Shown: positions 44,353-54,643, counted from the first letter of the stretch. The stretch is DNA of 64,000 bases from JAICIG01 sp035532215 (GCA_035532215.1 DATKRK010000301.1:12021-76020); one strand, 5' to 3'. The notes: generated from the letters alone by a model not told the origin. Numbers and translations are program-made.

Positions 44353-47300
44353 ATGAACTTTCATAAGCGCCTGAACCCCGCAACGGATCGCAGGGATGCG
44401 CCAGGGGACGTCTGCGGGCGTCGTCGCGCGCTGGCGGCGCAGGCCCTTTCGCTCGCGCTCGTGCTGCTGGCCGCGACCGGTTGCAATCCCCCGCCGAACG
44501 CCGGCCCGCGGTTTCTGCGGCAGATTGAGTGGGTCGGTCGCGGCACGTGGCTCAAGGCCGATACGCACGTGCATACGCAGTTTTCCGACGGGGCCCATAC
44601 CGTCTCGGAAGTCGCCGCCAAGGCCTCGGAGTTCGGCTGCGATGTGCTGGCGATCACCGACCATGCCGATCGCGAATTGGGCGCCGGCACGCATGAGTAT
44701 ATCGAGGCCATCGCCGCGGCCCGCCGCGAGTTTACCGAACTGACGATTCTGGCCGGCATCGAGTGGAACATCCCGCCTTGGGGCGGCGACGAACACGCCG
44801 TGGTGCTGTTGCCGCCCGGCGATCGCGAAGGGCAATTGCTGGCCGAGTTCAAGGCGCGGTTCGACGACCTGGGGCGCGAGGAACACGACCCTGCGCTGGC
44901 CGACGAAGGGCTCGAATGGCTGGCTGGTCAGGCGGCGGAGGGCGTCGGCCCCGTAGCGATTTACGAGCACCCCGGCCGCAAGCGACCGCGCGCCGGGCAG
45001 GTCCTCGGCGAATTGCGGCGTTGGCGGGCCGTGAACGACGTGATGGTCGGCTTTTCCGGTGCACCGGGGCATCAGGCCATGCAGCCCTTGGGCGCGTATC
45101 GCGGGACGCTCAAGCCGGTCGATCGCTGGGACCCGGCGGCGGCCAGCGTAGGCGACGCCTGGGACCGCTTGCTCCAGCAGGGCATCGATGTCTGGGCCGC
45201 GTATGCGCCGTCTGATTTTCACGACGACCGCGGCGACGGCTTGGGCGATTATTGGCCGGGCGAGTTTTCCGAGACTTGGCTTTACGCCCCCGAGCGCTCG
45301 GCGGCCGGCGCCCTGCAAGCGCTGCGGGCCGGAACGTTCTTCGGCGTACACGGCCACATCGCCCGCGACGTGGAGTTGCGCGTTGAAGCCACCGGCTTGC
45401 CTCGCGCCGCGGTTGCAGGCGAAGCGATCGAAGCGGCGCCGGGAACCGAGTTGACCGTCGAACTATCAATGCTGACCGCCGACGTCGATTGGCAGGGCCG
45501 GCCCAGCCGCATCGACGAGATCGAGCTGATCGGCATCACGCCGAGCGGCGCGAAAACGCTGGCCAGTTGCCCGCCTGACGCTGGCGGCCGTACGCGATTG
45601 ATAACCATCGATACGCCAGCCGACGGAATCGTACTCAGAGCCCGCGGCCGGCGGATCGTCGAAGACGGCCCCGATTTGATGTTCTATACCAACCCAATCC
45701 GCGTGACGACGACCGCAGGCTCGAATCGGCGTCTCGATCGATTCGCCGCTTCCGGCGTCAATCGATTCGCGGCGAGCGCCGCCGCCCGGCCAGCGCCGCA
45801 GGGCGATTCGCCGTCGGCGCGCAGCGCCAATCGGTCGCTGTTGCAGTTCTTGTTTCGACCGGTGGCGCTAGTCAACGTGGGCGGCTTAGCGATCGGCGGC
45901 GCAGTGCTGCTCTTGTTGGGAGGGACGCGGCGCAGCGCGCGCGGCGCTCCCGCGAATCGCCCGGCTTCGGGCGCAATCGATTCCGGCGCGCCAGCTCCTG
46001 CGCGGACGACGGTCGCCGCCCCGCGACCCGGCCACTTCTTCTTCGCCTGGCTGGGCTTCGCGGCGTTCGCGGTTTACGGATCGTGGGTGCCGCTCAATTT
46101 TCGGCCCTTGCCGTGGGCGGAAGCCGTGACTCGCTTTCGAGCGATACCTTTCTTGCACCTGTCGATCGGATCCCGCGCCGACTGGGTTGCGAATATTCTA
46201 CTGTTCGTGCCGATCGGCTTTTGCGGCTTGGGCGCGTGCGTCTGCGATCGCCGCGGTCGGCTGTTGAAAATGGGCGCGACCCTGGCCGTGATTGGCCTTT
46301 GCGTGGCGCTGAGCGTATCCGTCGAATTCAGCCAGCTCTGGTTTCCCGGGCGAACGGTCTCGCAGAACGATATCGTGGCGGAAACGATGGGCGGCACGGC
46401 CGGAGCCGCGTTATGGCTGTTCGTCGGCGAGCGGTTAACCGCCTGGCTTCGCTCGTTCGCCGTCCGCAAGGACAGCGGGCGGCAGTTTGATTGGCTGCTG
46501 CAAGCGTATCTGCTGGGGCTCGTTCTGTATTCGTTGTTCCCCCTTGACCTGACGATCAGTCCGGCCGAACTCTGGCATAAATACCGCGAGGGCAAGTTCC
46601 GCCTGCTTCCGTTCGCCGACGTGCAGTTTACCGTCGAAGGCTGCTTCGCGCTGGCCAGCGACGTCCTGCTGTTCCTGCCGGTCGGCATGCTGGCCCCGAC
46701 CGCCTTTCGCAGTCCTGACCGCCCGGTCCGTTCGCTCTTCCGAAGCCTTATCGCCGGCTTGGCAGTGGCGGGGGGGATTGAACTCGCCCAGACGTTCGTC
46801 TATAGCCGTTACGTCGACGTGACGGAGTTGATTACAGCCGCAATCGGCATCGCAGCGGGCGCCGCCTGGCGGCGAAGACGGCTCGCGCGGCCGGGCGATT
46901 CGCCGTTGTCCCGGACGAGCCGAAGGTGGTTGTGCGCCGTGCATCTGCTGGCATTTGTCGCCTATGCGGCGTTTTTGGCCGCGTTTTTCGTGCTGCCGTT
47001 CGATTTCATCGAAGATGCCGCGCGAATTGAGCCCCGCTGGCAGAATTTCTTCGGCGTCCCGTTGAGTAGTTTATATTTCAGCACGGAATACAACGCCCTG
47101 ACACAAGTCTTGCGCAAAGGGCTGCTGTTTGCGCCGCTGGGTTATCTCGCCGTTCGCATCACCGCCTTGGGGCGCCTGGGCGGCTGGGCGCGGATGGCGG
47201 CGCTGGCGTTGTGTTTGGGCGCGGCTTTCGCTTTGGCGTTTGGCATCGAGTACGCCCAGATCTGGCGCGACGACACGACGGCCAACTTTACGGACGTGCT

Positions 47301-48153
47301 GCTTTGCACCTTCGGCGCCGCCGCGGCGCTGGCCTTGACGCTGCGCGTCGAAAACGCGTCGCAGCACGCCCCTAGGCGGTCTTCGTCGACCGCGCCCGAG
47401 CCAGCAGCGACGAATCGCGGGCTGGCCCGGCTCCCCCTTGCCAGCGCCGGCTGGATACTAATGGCAGGGGGCGTGCTGCTGGTCGGCTCCGGGCTGAGCG
47501 CCGCGTGGGGCGGCGCCAATTGGCAAGGAGTTGGCCGCCCTGCGAGCGAGGCGGATACGGCGTCCCCTGGATCGTATACTTCGCCCTCGTCCGATCCGAA
47601 CCTGGTCTTCACGCGTCTGCCCGCCGAACCTCATCGCGCGCCGGAACTGACGGCGATTGAATTGCCGACGTTTGCGGGAGCCTATGCGATCTGGGGCGCC
47701 AGCGGGCGCGACGATCGCGGGCATATCTGGCTGGGCGTCAGCGCGGCGGGCGTGGAGCAGCCTTCGGCCCATCTCATGGAACTGGATCCTGACAGCGGCG
47801 CCGTGTTCGATCGCGGCGACGCGCTGGACCAACTGCGCCGGGCCGGCCTGCTGCGGCCGGGCGAGGGGCAGATGAAAATCCATTCCAAGATCGTCCAGGC
47901 AGCCGATGGCACGCTCTATTTCGCCTCGATGGACGAACAGGGGGAAAGCGACTCGGCCCGACGTCTGCCACGCTGGGGTTCGCACTGCTGGCGGCTGCGC
48001 CCCGGCGACGAAACTTGGGAGCACCTGTTCGCGGCGCCCGAGGGCCTGATCGCCGTCGCCGAAGCAGGAACGCAGGTCTACGCCTTGGGATATTTCGACC
48101 ATGTGCTCTATCAAACCAGATCCGGGTTCGTCGTCGATTGGGCGATGACCTGA
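44353..48153 (+). CDS. PHP phosphoesterase fused to three VanZ-like domains
   Basis: A 1266-residue predicted lipoprotein. A basic N-terminus and hydrophobic segment end in LLAATGC with Cys44 as lipobox Cys. Residues about 67-330 are a PHP metal-hydrolase domain (ADTHVHTQFSDG, then LAITDHADRE and later SDFHDD). A beta-rich linker and one membrane span follow. Three VanZ-like units then occur, roughly residues 560-700, 705-850 and 860-1000, each with an LLF(V/L/A)PxG motif and a VEFSQ/IELAQ/IEYAQ motif. The last about 160 residues start a beta-propeller-like region that stops abruptly after YFDHVLYQ, at a convergent overlap with the minus-strand gene. Loss of the end is suspected. Function is unknown. 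Confidence 0.8.
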   Translation: MNFHKRLNPATDRRDAPGDVCGRRRALAAQALSLALVLLAATGCNPPPNAGPRFLRQIEWVGRGTWLKADTHVHTQFSDGAHTVSEVAAKASEFGCDVLAITDHADRELGAGTHEYIEAIAAARREFTELTILAGIEWNIPPWGGDEHAVVLLPPGDREGQLLAEFKARFDDLGREEHDPALADEGLEWLAGQAAEGVGPVAIYEHPGRKRPRAGQVLGELRRWRAVNDVMVGFSGAPGHQAMQPLGAYRGTLKPVDRWDPAAASVGDAWDRLLQQGIDVWAAYAPSDFHDDRGDGLGDYWPGEFSETWLYAPERSAAGALQALRAGTFFGVHGHIARDVELRVEATGLPRAAVAGEAIEAAPGTELTVELSMLTADVDWQGRPSRIDEIELIGITPSGAKTLASCPPDAGGRTRLITIDTPADGIVLRARGRRIVEDGPDLMFYTNPIRVTTTAGSNRRLDRFAASGVNRFAASAAARPAPQGDSPSARSANRSLLQFLFRPVALVNVGGLAIGGAVLLLLGGTRRSARGAPANRPASGAIDSGAPAPARTTVAAPRPGHFFFAWLGFAAFAVYGSWVPLNFRPLPWAEAVTRFRAIPFLHLSIGSRADWVANILLFVPIGFCGLGACVCDRRGRLLKMGATLAVIGLCVALSVSVEFSQLWFPGRTVSQNDIVAETMGGTAGAALWLFVGERLTAWLRSFAVRKDSGRQFDWLLQAYLLGLVLYSLFPLDLTISPAELWHKYREGKFRLLPFADVQFTVEGCFALASDVLLFLPVGMLAPTAFRSPDRPVRSLFRSLIAGLAVAGGIELAQTFVYSRYVDVTELITAAIGIAAGAAWRRRRLARPGDSPLSRTSRRWLCAVHLLAFVAYAAFLAAFFVLPFDFIEDAARIEPRWQNFFGVPLSSLYFSTEYNALTQVLRKGLLFAPLGYLAVRITALGRLGGWARMAALALCLGAAFALAFGIEYAQIWRDDTTANFTDVLLCTFGAAAALALTLRVENASQHAPRRSSSTAPEPAATNRGLARLPLASAGWILMAGGVLLVGSGLSAAWGGANWQGVGRPASEADTASPGSYTSPSSDPNLVFTRLPAEPHRAPELTAIELPTFAGAYAIWGASGRDDRGHIWLGVSAAGVEQPSAHLMELDPDSGAVFDRGDALDQLRRAGLLRPGEGQMKIHSKIVQAADGTLYFASMDEQGESDSARRLPRWGSHCWRLRPGDETWEHLFAAPEGLIAVAEAGTQVYALGYFDHVLYQTRSGFVVDWAMT

Positions 48154-50072
48154 ATCGGATAGGTCCCGCCTTGCGTGCCAGACGCCGGAGTGACGGTCAC
48201 TTTTCCAGTATGGTCGATCGTCACTGTCCAACCCGGCGGCGCGTTGGCCGTCAGGTTGTATGTGTCGGCGAAACTGGTTTGGACGTTGGCGTCGAACGAG
48301 ACCGGCGTATTCTGGTCCGTCGAAAGCGCAGCGGGGCTTGGCGCCACCGTCAGCAAGTTGGCCACATTGCCGTTGAGCGTCACGGCGTCCGTGCCATCGC
48401 CATTGGCCGAAACATCGATCGTGCCGTCATAGCCGGTCAACGTCGTTTCGTTAGCGGTGTCGAGGGGCGCTCCGCCCACGCTCAAATTGCCGGTCCCCGG
48501 CCCAAGCTGAACCGTGCCGCCGCTGGCCGTAATCGAAACTGAGCCGGCGAAATTGGGCGACGTCGTCAGTCCGCTGCCCGAGAGCGAGGCCGAATTGGTT
48601 GCGATCGTATACGTGCCCGCGGGCAGCGGTTGGCCGTTGAGCGTCAGCGCTCCGTCGGGTACGGTCAGCGATATCGATAGGTTTCCAGTGGCGGTCGCGG
48701 AATAACTTTCCCAATTGCCGCTGGCGCCGACGTTAGATTCGGCCGGACCGTAGAACGACAAGCTGCCGCTGCCATTGATCGCGTACGAGCCGTTTCCAAC
48801 TATCAATACGGCAGAGGCTGCCGTGGTCGAAACTGCAACTTCGCCTGTACCTAGATTTGCGCCCCCCAGGGCCCGCCAACGCGGCAGCAGACGCGTGGAG
48901 CGAGGATGCAAGAAAACCGGCGGCTACGTCGCTCGCCCAGGATGCTGTGATTTGGCCCGCAGCCACTGCGCGAGGCGCTGACAGGGCGCCGCGGACTTGG
49001 CCGGCCGCCTGAGTCGGACTGAGTCCAGTTTTCCTACCGGCCGAATTCGGAGGCGTATTCGGAAAGGGAACGTTCAGACCTGTTGTCATCGTCGCCAATG
49101 GCGGGTCGATAGGCAACCGCGGAGCAACAAACGCGTCGAAGCCGGCATTCAGGACTGTGGAGATGATGCCGGCGATTAAAATCTCCTCGATAAAGAATCC
49201 GACCAGAGCCCCAAACAAGAGACCCTCCACGATGCCTTTGGCAATGTCTACGTTTGTCGGCCCTCCCTTGGCGGCGGTGGATAGTTGAGTGAAGACAACG
49301 CCCGTGCCGTAGATGGCGACATAGAGCGCAATGCCTTGATATTCGCCGCTCTGGCTCTCGGCAATTGTTTCCCCAGTGACGGGATTGAAGTCGAACCAAG
49401 CGACCGTGGGCGTCCCGTCGACCTGAACCGACTTTGTCGGGACGACCACGGTCAGACCGCTCTGGATCGCTGCCGTGATTCGGGCGGTGGCGTCGGGCGT
49501 GCTGGCCAACAGCGCGGGAGCGATCGCCGTCGAGCGCAGCGTGGCGGGCGCGGTCGTCCAAAAACCATGCCTGCGTCGAGCGTGCCGTAGGCCGCAGCCC
49601 CCGTGTCGAGCGTCGTGGGAATTGGATCGGCGAGGGACACCGTGAGCGTCACGCTCGCGCGATCGTATGGCTGGATCGTCCCCAAGCTCCAGGCCAACTG
49701 CTGGCCGTTCTGGTCGGGCAGTTGCGACGCGCTGGAAAATGTCACGCGCGAAGCGAGCGTATCCGTCAAGAGTACGCCCGTAATTGGATTCGCCGCCTGG
49801 TTGTAGACCGTGAGCGTGAGCGTCTTCTGGTGATTCTGCACGTCGGGGACGTCATAGGCCGAAAGGGTGCGGCCGACGACGATCGTCGGCGGGGCGGCGC
49901 CGCCGATATCGAGCATCAGCCGCGGTTCCAGCGGTTGAAACAGGGAAGTTCGCATCTCGAGCGAGCCGAAAAGCGCTTCGCGTCGCCTTCGCCTTGCCGC
50001 CGGCGATCCGCTCCCGAAACGCCCCCACGCATTACGTCGCCCCCGGAATCTTCTCATGAAGCGCCATGACAT
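48111..50072 (-). pseudogene. LEPR-XLL surface protein, broken by two frameshifts
   Basis: ATG at 50072, with GGAG 4-5 nt upstream on the minus strand, begins an Arg-rich leader and FQPLEPRLMLD, the planctomycete LEPR-XLL export motif. A CARDB/DUF11-like segment follows. The frame breaks at the A run 49560-49564 (plus-strand view). Adding one base joins GMVF to ATLRSTAIAPALLASTPDA. It breaks again at the C run 48862-48867, where one added base joins AALAGP to GGANLGTGEVAV. The last part is Ig-like repeat sequence ending in IQVIAQSTTNPDLV, where the reading runs into the PHP gene and stops. Large exported planctomycete proteins normally continue past this phrase, so the 3' end also seems lost. 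Confidence 0.7.
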
Positions 50073-50935
50073 CGTTCTCCGTACAGGCTCTCGCAGCCGA
50101 TGACCGTAACCGCAAACAGATGCACCCCACATTCGTCCTCTGTCAAATTGACGCGAAACCAAGCCATCCATGACCTCCCTGCCAACGCCTCGCCATCCTC
50201 CTCGACGGCGACAGAATAGCCTTGTACAACAAATTGAAAAGCAGCGGAACACTTCATTCATCGCCGCGAGGGGTATAAAGTCGCCTGCACATGATGCTCG
50301 AATGGCGTTCGCGGAGGGCCGGCGGCGCATTCAAGCGCGGCGAGCGCGGCCGCCGCGTCCAAGCCGGGCGCATGACCTCCGCCGAATCTCTTGAAGCGGC
50401 CCCCGAGGATCGCGCGCTGGCGGTCGAGTGCGAACCGCTGTCTAGCGCGTGGGACTATTGCGGCGGGATGAGAGCCGCCGCCAGGCGAACGTCGCGACGC
50501 GGCAGACGCCGCTGGGCATCAAGTCGCCTTTTTTTCGCTTGGCTGCGGATGGCGGTTTCCGCTTCGCCGGGCAGAGAACGCTTTGGATCGACTCGCCGCG
50601 CACGTGGCTGCGTCGGCGCGGGCCTGGTTCGGATCGTCAGCCGGAAAGGCTCCCTGCGCAATTCGAAGGCGCCGGCCGCGAGCCGCCGGGTCGCCCGCCC
50701 GGCGGCTCGATGGTTCAATGACACCAAGTTGCCAAAGAGCGACGCATCCGAAGTTAGGCTCGGGGATATCGAAGCCGCTGGGAGCGGCAGGCCCTCCGCC
50801 CGCCGCCCCGAGCCGAGACCGGCGACGGCGGCCCCCGCGCGGGCTCCGTGCGCAGGATGCGCCTTGGCCCGTGGCACATCCGCCCCAGGCGATCGCGTGC
50901 TGCACGACGCAGGACATGCGCCGCGACGAGGCCGA
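50073..50935. other. Intergenic accessory stretch, no confident gene
   Basis: Very GC- and Arg-codon-rich DNA with several overlapping open frames on both strands, the longest on the plus strand from 50291. None has a recognised motif and a good ribosome site. A 67-residue minus-strand frame (50054-50257) has balanced composition but overlaps the LEPR gene start. The stretch may hold the decayed remains of an element related to the module on its right. Confidence 0.4.
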
Positions 50936-51256
50936 CTAGGCCAGCTTTTCGCCGAGTCTGGCGAGATTGCCGAACGCGGAGGCCGCCGACTTGAGCAGCT
51001 TGAGCCTTTCGCCCGGATCGGCGATTTCCAACGCTGCCGGCCTTGCGGCGTTCACGACGAGGCCGCTCAGCTCCAGCGATTCGGCGCCAGCCGCGCTCAA
51101 CAGCGCCTGCTTCGGATCGGGTTTTTCCAACGCACTTGCCGACAACTCCTGCAGGCGTTGGGCCTTGCGCGTCTGCAGGTCTGGCCGCGTCTCGGCCGGC
51201 GTCGATTCCGCCGTAGCGGCGGATTCGGCATTTCTGTTCGGAGCGATGTCCGACAT
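50936..51256 (-). CDS. Small unknown protein (106 aa)
   Basis: A 106-residue soluble protein starting MSDIAPNRNAES, with a low-complexity Ala/Glu/Thr-rich first third. A helical C-terminus follows (KAQRLQELSASALEKPDPKQ, then IADPGERLKLLKSAASAFGNL). The start is well supported by a full AGGAGGT ribosome site 6 nt before ATG 51256. The family is not recognised. It is the last gene of a minus-strand set reading from 52615. Confidence 0.62.
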   Translation of the reverse strand: MSDIAPNRNAESAATAESTPAETRPDLQTRKAQRLQELSASALEKPDPKQALLSAAGAESLELSGLVVNAARPAALEIADPGERLKLLKSAASAFGNLARLGEKLA

Positions 51257-51665
51257 AACTATTACCTCCTGTAATGGAAAGTAGAGAAACAGAGACATTC
51301 AATAACTTCGCCGAACATGGGGCTCCTCCTCTGCTCGACGGCTTTGAGCGGCGTCGGCGGCGCAGGCGCAGGCCGTGCAAATACAGCCCTTGCTCCGCCA
51401 ACACGGCCCCCAAGCGTTCCGGGAGCTGGCGAAAAAAGATTTTGACCAGCGCCAGCACGGCTCGCAGTCGACGGACCGCGCGACGATCGCCTTGCAGCTC
51501 CGTCAACTCGCGAGCCAGCCGGGCGGCCGCGTCCGGGCAAGTGAGGATCCGCCGCTCGAGGCTCGATGGCGCCGGCGGGAACTGTCCCGGCGGCGATTGC
51601 TCCCCGCTCGCCTCGTCCCACAGCCGCTCGTAGATTCTGCGAGAACTTGCGGTGGCGTCAGGCAT
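51257..51665 (-). CDS. Unknown helical protein, C-terminal end unclear
   Basis: ATG at 51665 overlaps the end of the upstream gene by 8 nt. The first about 95 residues (MPDATASSRRIYERLWDEAS, then LERRILTCPDAAARLARELTEL and LRAVLALVKIFFRQLPERLG) look like a genuine helical protein. After that the frame becomes Arg-rich and stays open to 50754, right through the next gene, which has its own strong ribosome site. A missed frameshift near 51380, giving a stop near 51300, is the simpler explanation. The given left end is therefore only the limit of the gap. No family was recognised. Confidence 0.45.
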
Positions 51666-52615
51666 CGCTTGCGCCTCCTGCGGCGACGCCTAGCTCGCGG
51701 GCCGGCAGATCGGGAAATTTTTGGTGCAACTGCTCCAGCACCTCTGGCCCGGGCGGGACGCCGGTCTGCTGCCAAGTCATCAATTCGTGGGCTCTCAATT
51801 CGCCGCTGCCAGTGAAATACGGCCTCTCTTCGGGGGGCATATCCTCCGGTTTCGAGCGCGGGCCGAACTTCGCGCATGCAAGGATCTCTCTGACCATGCG
51901 TTCGTATTCATAGAGAGTGTCGTCGCGCTGGGTGGCGGCTTGCCGGCGAACGCGCTGCACCAGTCCCTCCAGCGCCACCTTATCGCTGACGGCGGGTTGC
52001 GCGAGCAGCGCCACATGCTTCAGAAACACGACCAGGCCATCGTTGCTCTGATCGATGTGGGGGAGCACGTCGGCGAGCTTCTCGGTTTGCGGACGCGGGA
52101 TCCCCAAGATCCCTGCGAGGACGCGGGGACCGCCGAGGTAAGCGGCCAGCTTCACGGCGGCTTCCGCGGGACTCGCGGCGGCCGACAACGAGGCGCCGGC
52201 AAGGATGACGCGGCGGACAATATAATCAGGCCGCGCGAGACGATTCCAAACGTCGAAAAAGCACGCATGATACGCCCCGATCTCGGCGGCCGGCAGCCCC
52301 GAGCGCGCGAAGATCTGCGAGAGCGGCGCTGCGGCCAGCAGATAGGCCTCGACCACCGATCGTAGCGCATCGCCGCCGGCGTGCAGCTCGAGCGCCGTAG
52401 CGATCGCAGAGTCGCGGCAATCACCTGCGGCTTGAGCGAGGGTTCCCGCGCCTCGCCGGCGCGATCTCAGATAGCCGAGCAGTCGCCGGGTCGCCAGATC
52501 GTCGCTGCGGAGCGATGCAGGCCGGTGACTGGCCAAGCAGCTCGAGCGCCCGCCGATAACGCCAGTCGGGCGGCCGTAGCAAGTTCAAAAAAGATGTCAG
52601 CGTGCCGCGCAGCAT
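51658..52615 (-). CDS. Unknown HTH-like protein with one frame break
   Basis: ATG 52615 has GGAGG 6 nt upstream and encodes MLRGTLTSFLNLLRPPDWRY, RRALELL. The frame then breaks at 52535-52536 (plus-strand AA). Dropping one base continues as ASHRPASLRSDDLATRRLLG. The body contains VEAYLLAAAPLSQIFARSGLPAAEIGAYHACFFDVWNRLARPDYIV, a helix-turn-helix-like block of a type I associate with planctomycete mobile or regulatory proteins, and a long helical C-terminal half. Without the correction, the frame begins at TTG 52536. DNA binding is inferred from the HTH-like block only. Confidence 0.6.
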
Positions 52616-53260
52616 GCAGTCCTCCATGACTGTTCGATCGTCGGGCATCCGTGCCGACGGCGCGTCGATTACTCCCATAACCTATACGCCGAACTTCGGA
52701 AAAGATCTAGTCTCCTGCGCCAAATATGTTTGTCTTTTCTCAGCCGCAAGCCAGCGCGAGAGCGAAACAATTCCAGCCGTCTCTTGGCGCCCAGCCGCCA
52801 CGCGCCGGCGAACAATTTGCTTGCGTAGAATCCTAGATCCGCGTTGGCGAGTTTGCAATTTGGCGACCGCGCCGTTTGGCAAGCTGCGAAGGCGAGGAGG
52901 TCGGCGTTGGAAAAAATCCTCATGCTAGCATGCGAGGCCGCTCGCGCTGGCCCGCTGGCGCCAAGGATCGTGCTCGTCGCCCATGCCGATGGGCCGCGTT
53001 GCCTTGGCTTAATATTTGGCGGAAATGCGGCACATTAGGCGAAGGCAACGGTTTACGTCCGCCGTAGCGGGTCGCCGTTTGAGTCTTGAGCGCGTCGATC
53101 CGCGCGCCGGCCGTGCTAGAAATCAGCCCTGCTGCCAATTGGCCCTGCCCGTTCCAGTTGCCCGCCTTGCTCGCCTGCGCGCGTTGTGCGGGCGCTCGTC
53201 TTTTCTCATACGAGTCCGCTCCGCGTGGCGGGGCGGGTTCTAGCCCCAGGAGATGGTTCC
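52616..53260. other. Divergent intergenic region between two small operons
   Basis: About 645 nt between the minus-strand set (from 52615) and the plus-strand set (from 53261). It should hold the promoters for both directions. No convincing -35/-10 pair or operator was identified by eye. The last about 100 nt before 53261 resemble the leader of the second sigma-like copy before 58581 (shared tcgcctgcgcgcg block and a similar downstream stretch), so this leader was duplicated with the gene. Confidence 0.5.
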
Positions 53261-53920
53261 ATGATTGCCTTGGCTCGTCCGCATGGGCGCACCGTGCGCC
53301 GTCGATCGCAGTCCGTGCGCAACGATCAGCCCGTTTGGCAGGCGGGGTTCTTGCGGTTGATGCCCGACATCCGCCGCCATGTGCGCTGCGCTTTTCGCGG
53401 CTTGCGGCCCGAACGGCGCGAGGAGGCCGTGCAGGAGACGCTGGCCAATGCGCTGGTCGCCTATTGCCGCCTCGTCGAGCGGGGCAAAGCCGATCTGGCT
53501 TACGCCACTCCGCTGGCCAGCTACGCCGTCAAGCAAGTCGTCAGCGGCCGGCGGGTCGCCAGCCCGCTCAACATGTACGAGACGCTCTCCATCTACGCCC
53601 AGCGGAAGCTGGACTTCGCGGTCGGCCGCCTGCACCAGCCCGATGCCGCAGACGGAACCTGGAAAGAACTGCTGGTCGAAGACCGCCGCGCGACGCCGGC
53701 CGAACTGGCCGCCAGCCGACTGGACTTCGAGGCCTGGTGGCGGCGGCTGCCGCGCCGCAAACGCCGCATCGCCGCTGCGCTGGCCGCGGGCGCCACCACA
53801 AGTGAAACGGCTCGTGCGTTCAAACTATCTGCAGGCCGGATCTCGCAATTGCGGCGCGAATTGGAAGCGAGCTGGCAGACGTTCCAGGGCGAAAGCGCCG
53901 CGGCAGTCGTCGCCGGCTAG
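53261..53920 (+). CDS. Sigma-70-like/HTH protein of planctomycete type
   Basis: A 219-residue protein. An N-terminal helical domain carries RPERREEAVQETLANALVAY, ATPLASYAVKQVVSGRRV and LNMYETLSIYAQRK, similar to a reduced sigma region 2. The C-terminal HTH is LPRRKRRIAAALAAGATTSE, followed by ARAFKLSAGRISQLRREL, like sigma region 4. AGGAG lies 8 nt before ATG 53261. Such proteins are recurrent in planctomycete accessory regions. Whether it drives transcription or acts as an ordinary regulator is not known. It heads a plus-strand set of three genes ending at the terminator near 55.3 kb. A decayed copy lies at 58581. Confidence 0.72.
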   Translation: MIALARPHGRTVRRRSQSVRNDQPVWQAGFLRLMPDIRRHVRCAFRGLRPERREEAVQETLANALVAYCRLVERGKADLAYATPLASYAVKQVVSGRRVASPLNMYETLSIYAQRKLDFAVGRLHQPDAADGTWKELLVEDRRATPAELAASRLDFEAWWRRLPRRKRRIAAALAAGATTSETARAFKLSAGRISQLRRELEASWQTFQGESAAAVVAG

Positions 53921-53985
53921 TAACTCGCGTCGCTTCTTCCAGCTTTCTTTTTGTGCGCCTCGGCCGCTGCGCCCTGCCGCGCGTC

Positions 53986-54013
53986 GCCTCTGCGGCGGAG
54001 GCGCCGCAGAGGC
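53986..54013 (+). other. GC-rich hairpin between genes
   Basis: A perfect 10-bp stem (gcctctgcgg at 53986-53995 and ccgcagaggc at 54004-54013) with an 8-nt loop. It sits about 65 nt after the sigma-like gene and 105 nt before the next gene. No T-run follows, so it may be an attenuator, processing site or mRNA stabiliser rather than a terminator. Confidence 0.5.
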
Positions 54014-54118
54014 CGGAGCCTCCCCGCTCGGCGGCGAAACGAGACGCCGGCTCGGCGTCGCACGGGCGCGGACGGACTTAGCTATCAGAAAAAAACATTT
54101 CCTGAAGGAGCCCGATCG

Positions 54119-54484
54119 ATGCCTCGCATGAGGATGGTGATCGAAGTCTATGGCGGCGTCGCGCAGAACGTGTGCCTCGACCACGACGCGCCTGAAACGC
54201 TCGTCGAAGCCGTGATCGTGGACTGGGACTATGAGCATTACGGCGCGCCTGCCGACTGCCTAGTCCATGCTACGGGGCTCGACGGCGAGCCGACGCTGGC
54301 CTGCGTCTCGGCGGCGACGCTCAAGCCCTGGCGGTTGTTGCCGGCGGCCGGCATCCAGGACGTTTTGGACCGCGCCGGGCTGGCCGACTTCGGCTCGCCG
54401 ATCGCGGCCGAACCGCAGACAACGGCGCGCCAAATGCCCGAGCATCTCGGCTTCATTGGTCGAAGGCCGGGCCGCGCGACTTAG
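54119..54484 (+). CDS. Small unknown protein (121 aa)
   Basis: ATG 54119 has AAGGAG 8 nt upstream. The 121-residue product (MPRMRMVIEVYGGVAQNVCL, then TLVEAVIVDWDYEHYGAPAD) is acidic and probably soluble. Its middle VSAATLKPWRLLPAAGIQDVL is mixed alpha/beta. No family was recognised. It lies in the plus-strand set with the sigma-like gene, each gene having its own good ribosome site. Confidence 0.6.
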   Translation: MPRMRMVIEVYGGVAQNVCLDHDAPETLVEAVIVDWDYEHYGAPADCLVHATGLDGEPTLACVSAATLKPWRLLPAAGIQDVLDRAGLADFGSPIAAEPQTTARQMPEHLGFIGRRPGRAT

Positions 54485-54643
54485 CGCGAAAGAGCCTCCG
54501 TGCGTCGTCCGTCGGCGCCGCGTCGCTGCGCGCTCGGGCTTCCGAGTCCGACGTGCGTCCGGCGGGCGCCGCTTTGCCGCCCGTGGGGCGGAGCTCGTCA
54601 CGCGACGTCGGCGATCTTATCTGTCCACACAAGGAGCTAACCC

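Noticed and set aside
50291..51274. Long plus-strand open frame of 327 codons
   Set aside because: Arg-, Ala- and Gly-rich shadow of minus-strand coding in high-GC DNA, antisense to a gene with a strong ribosome site.
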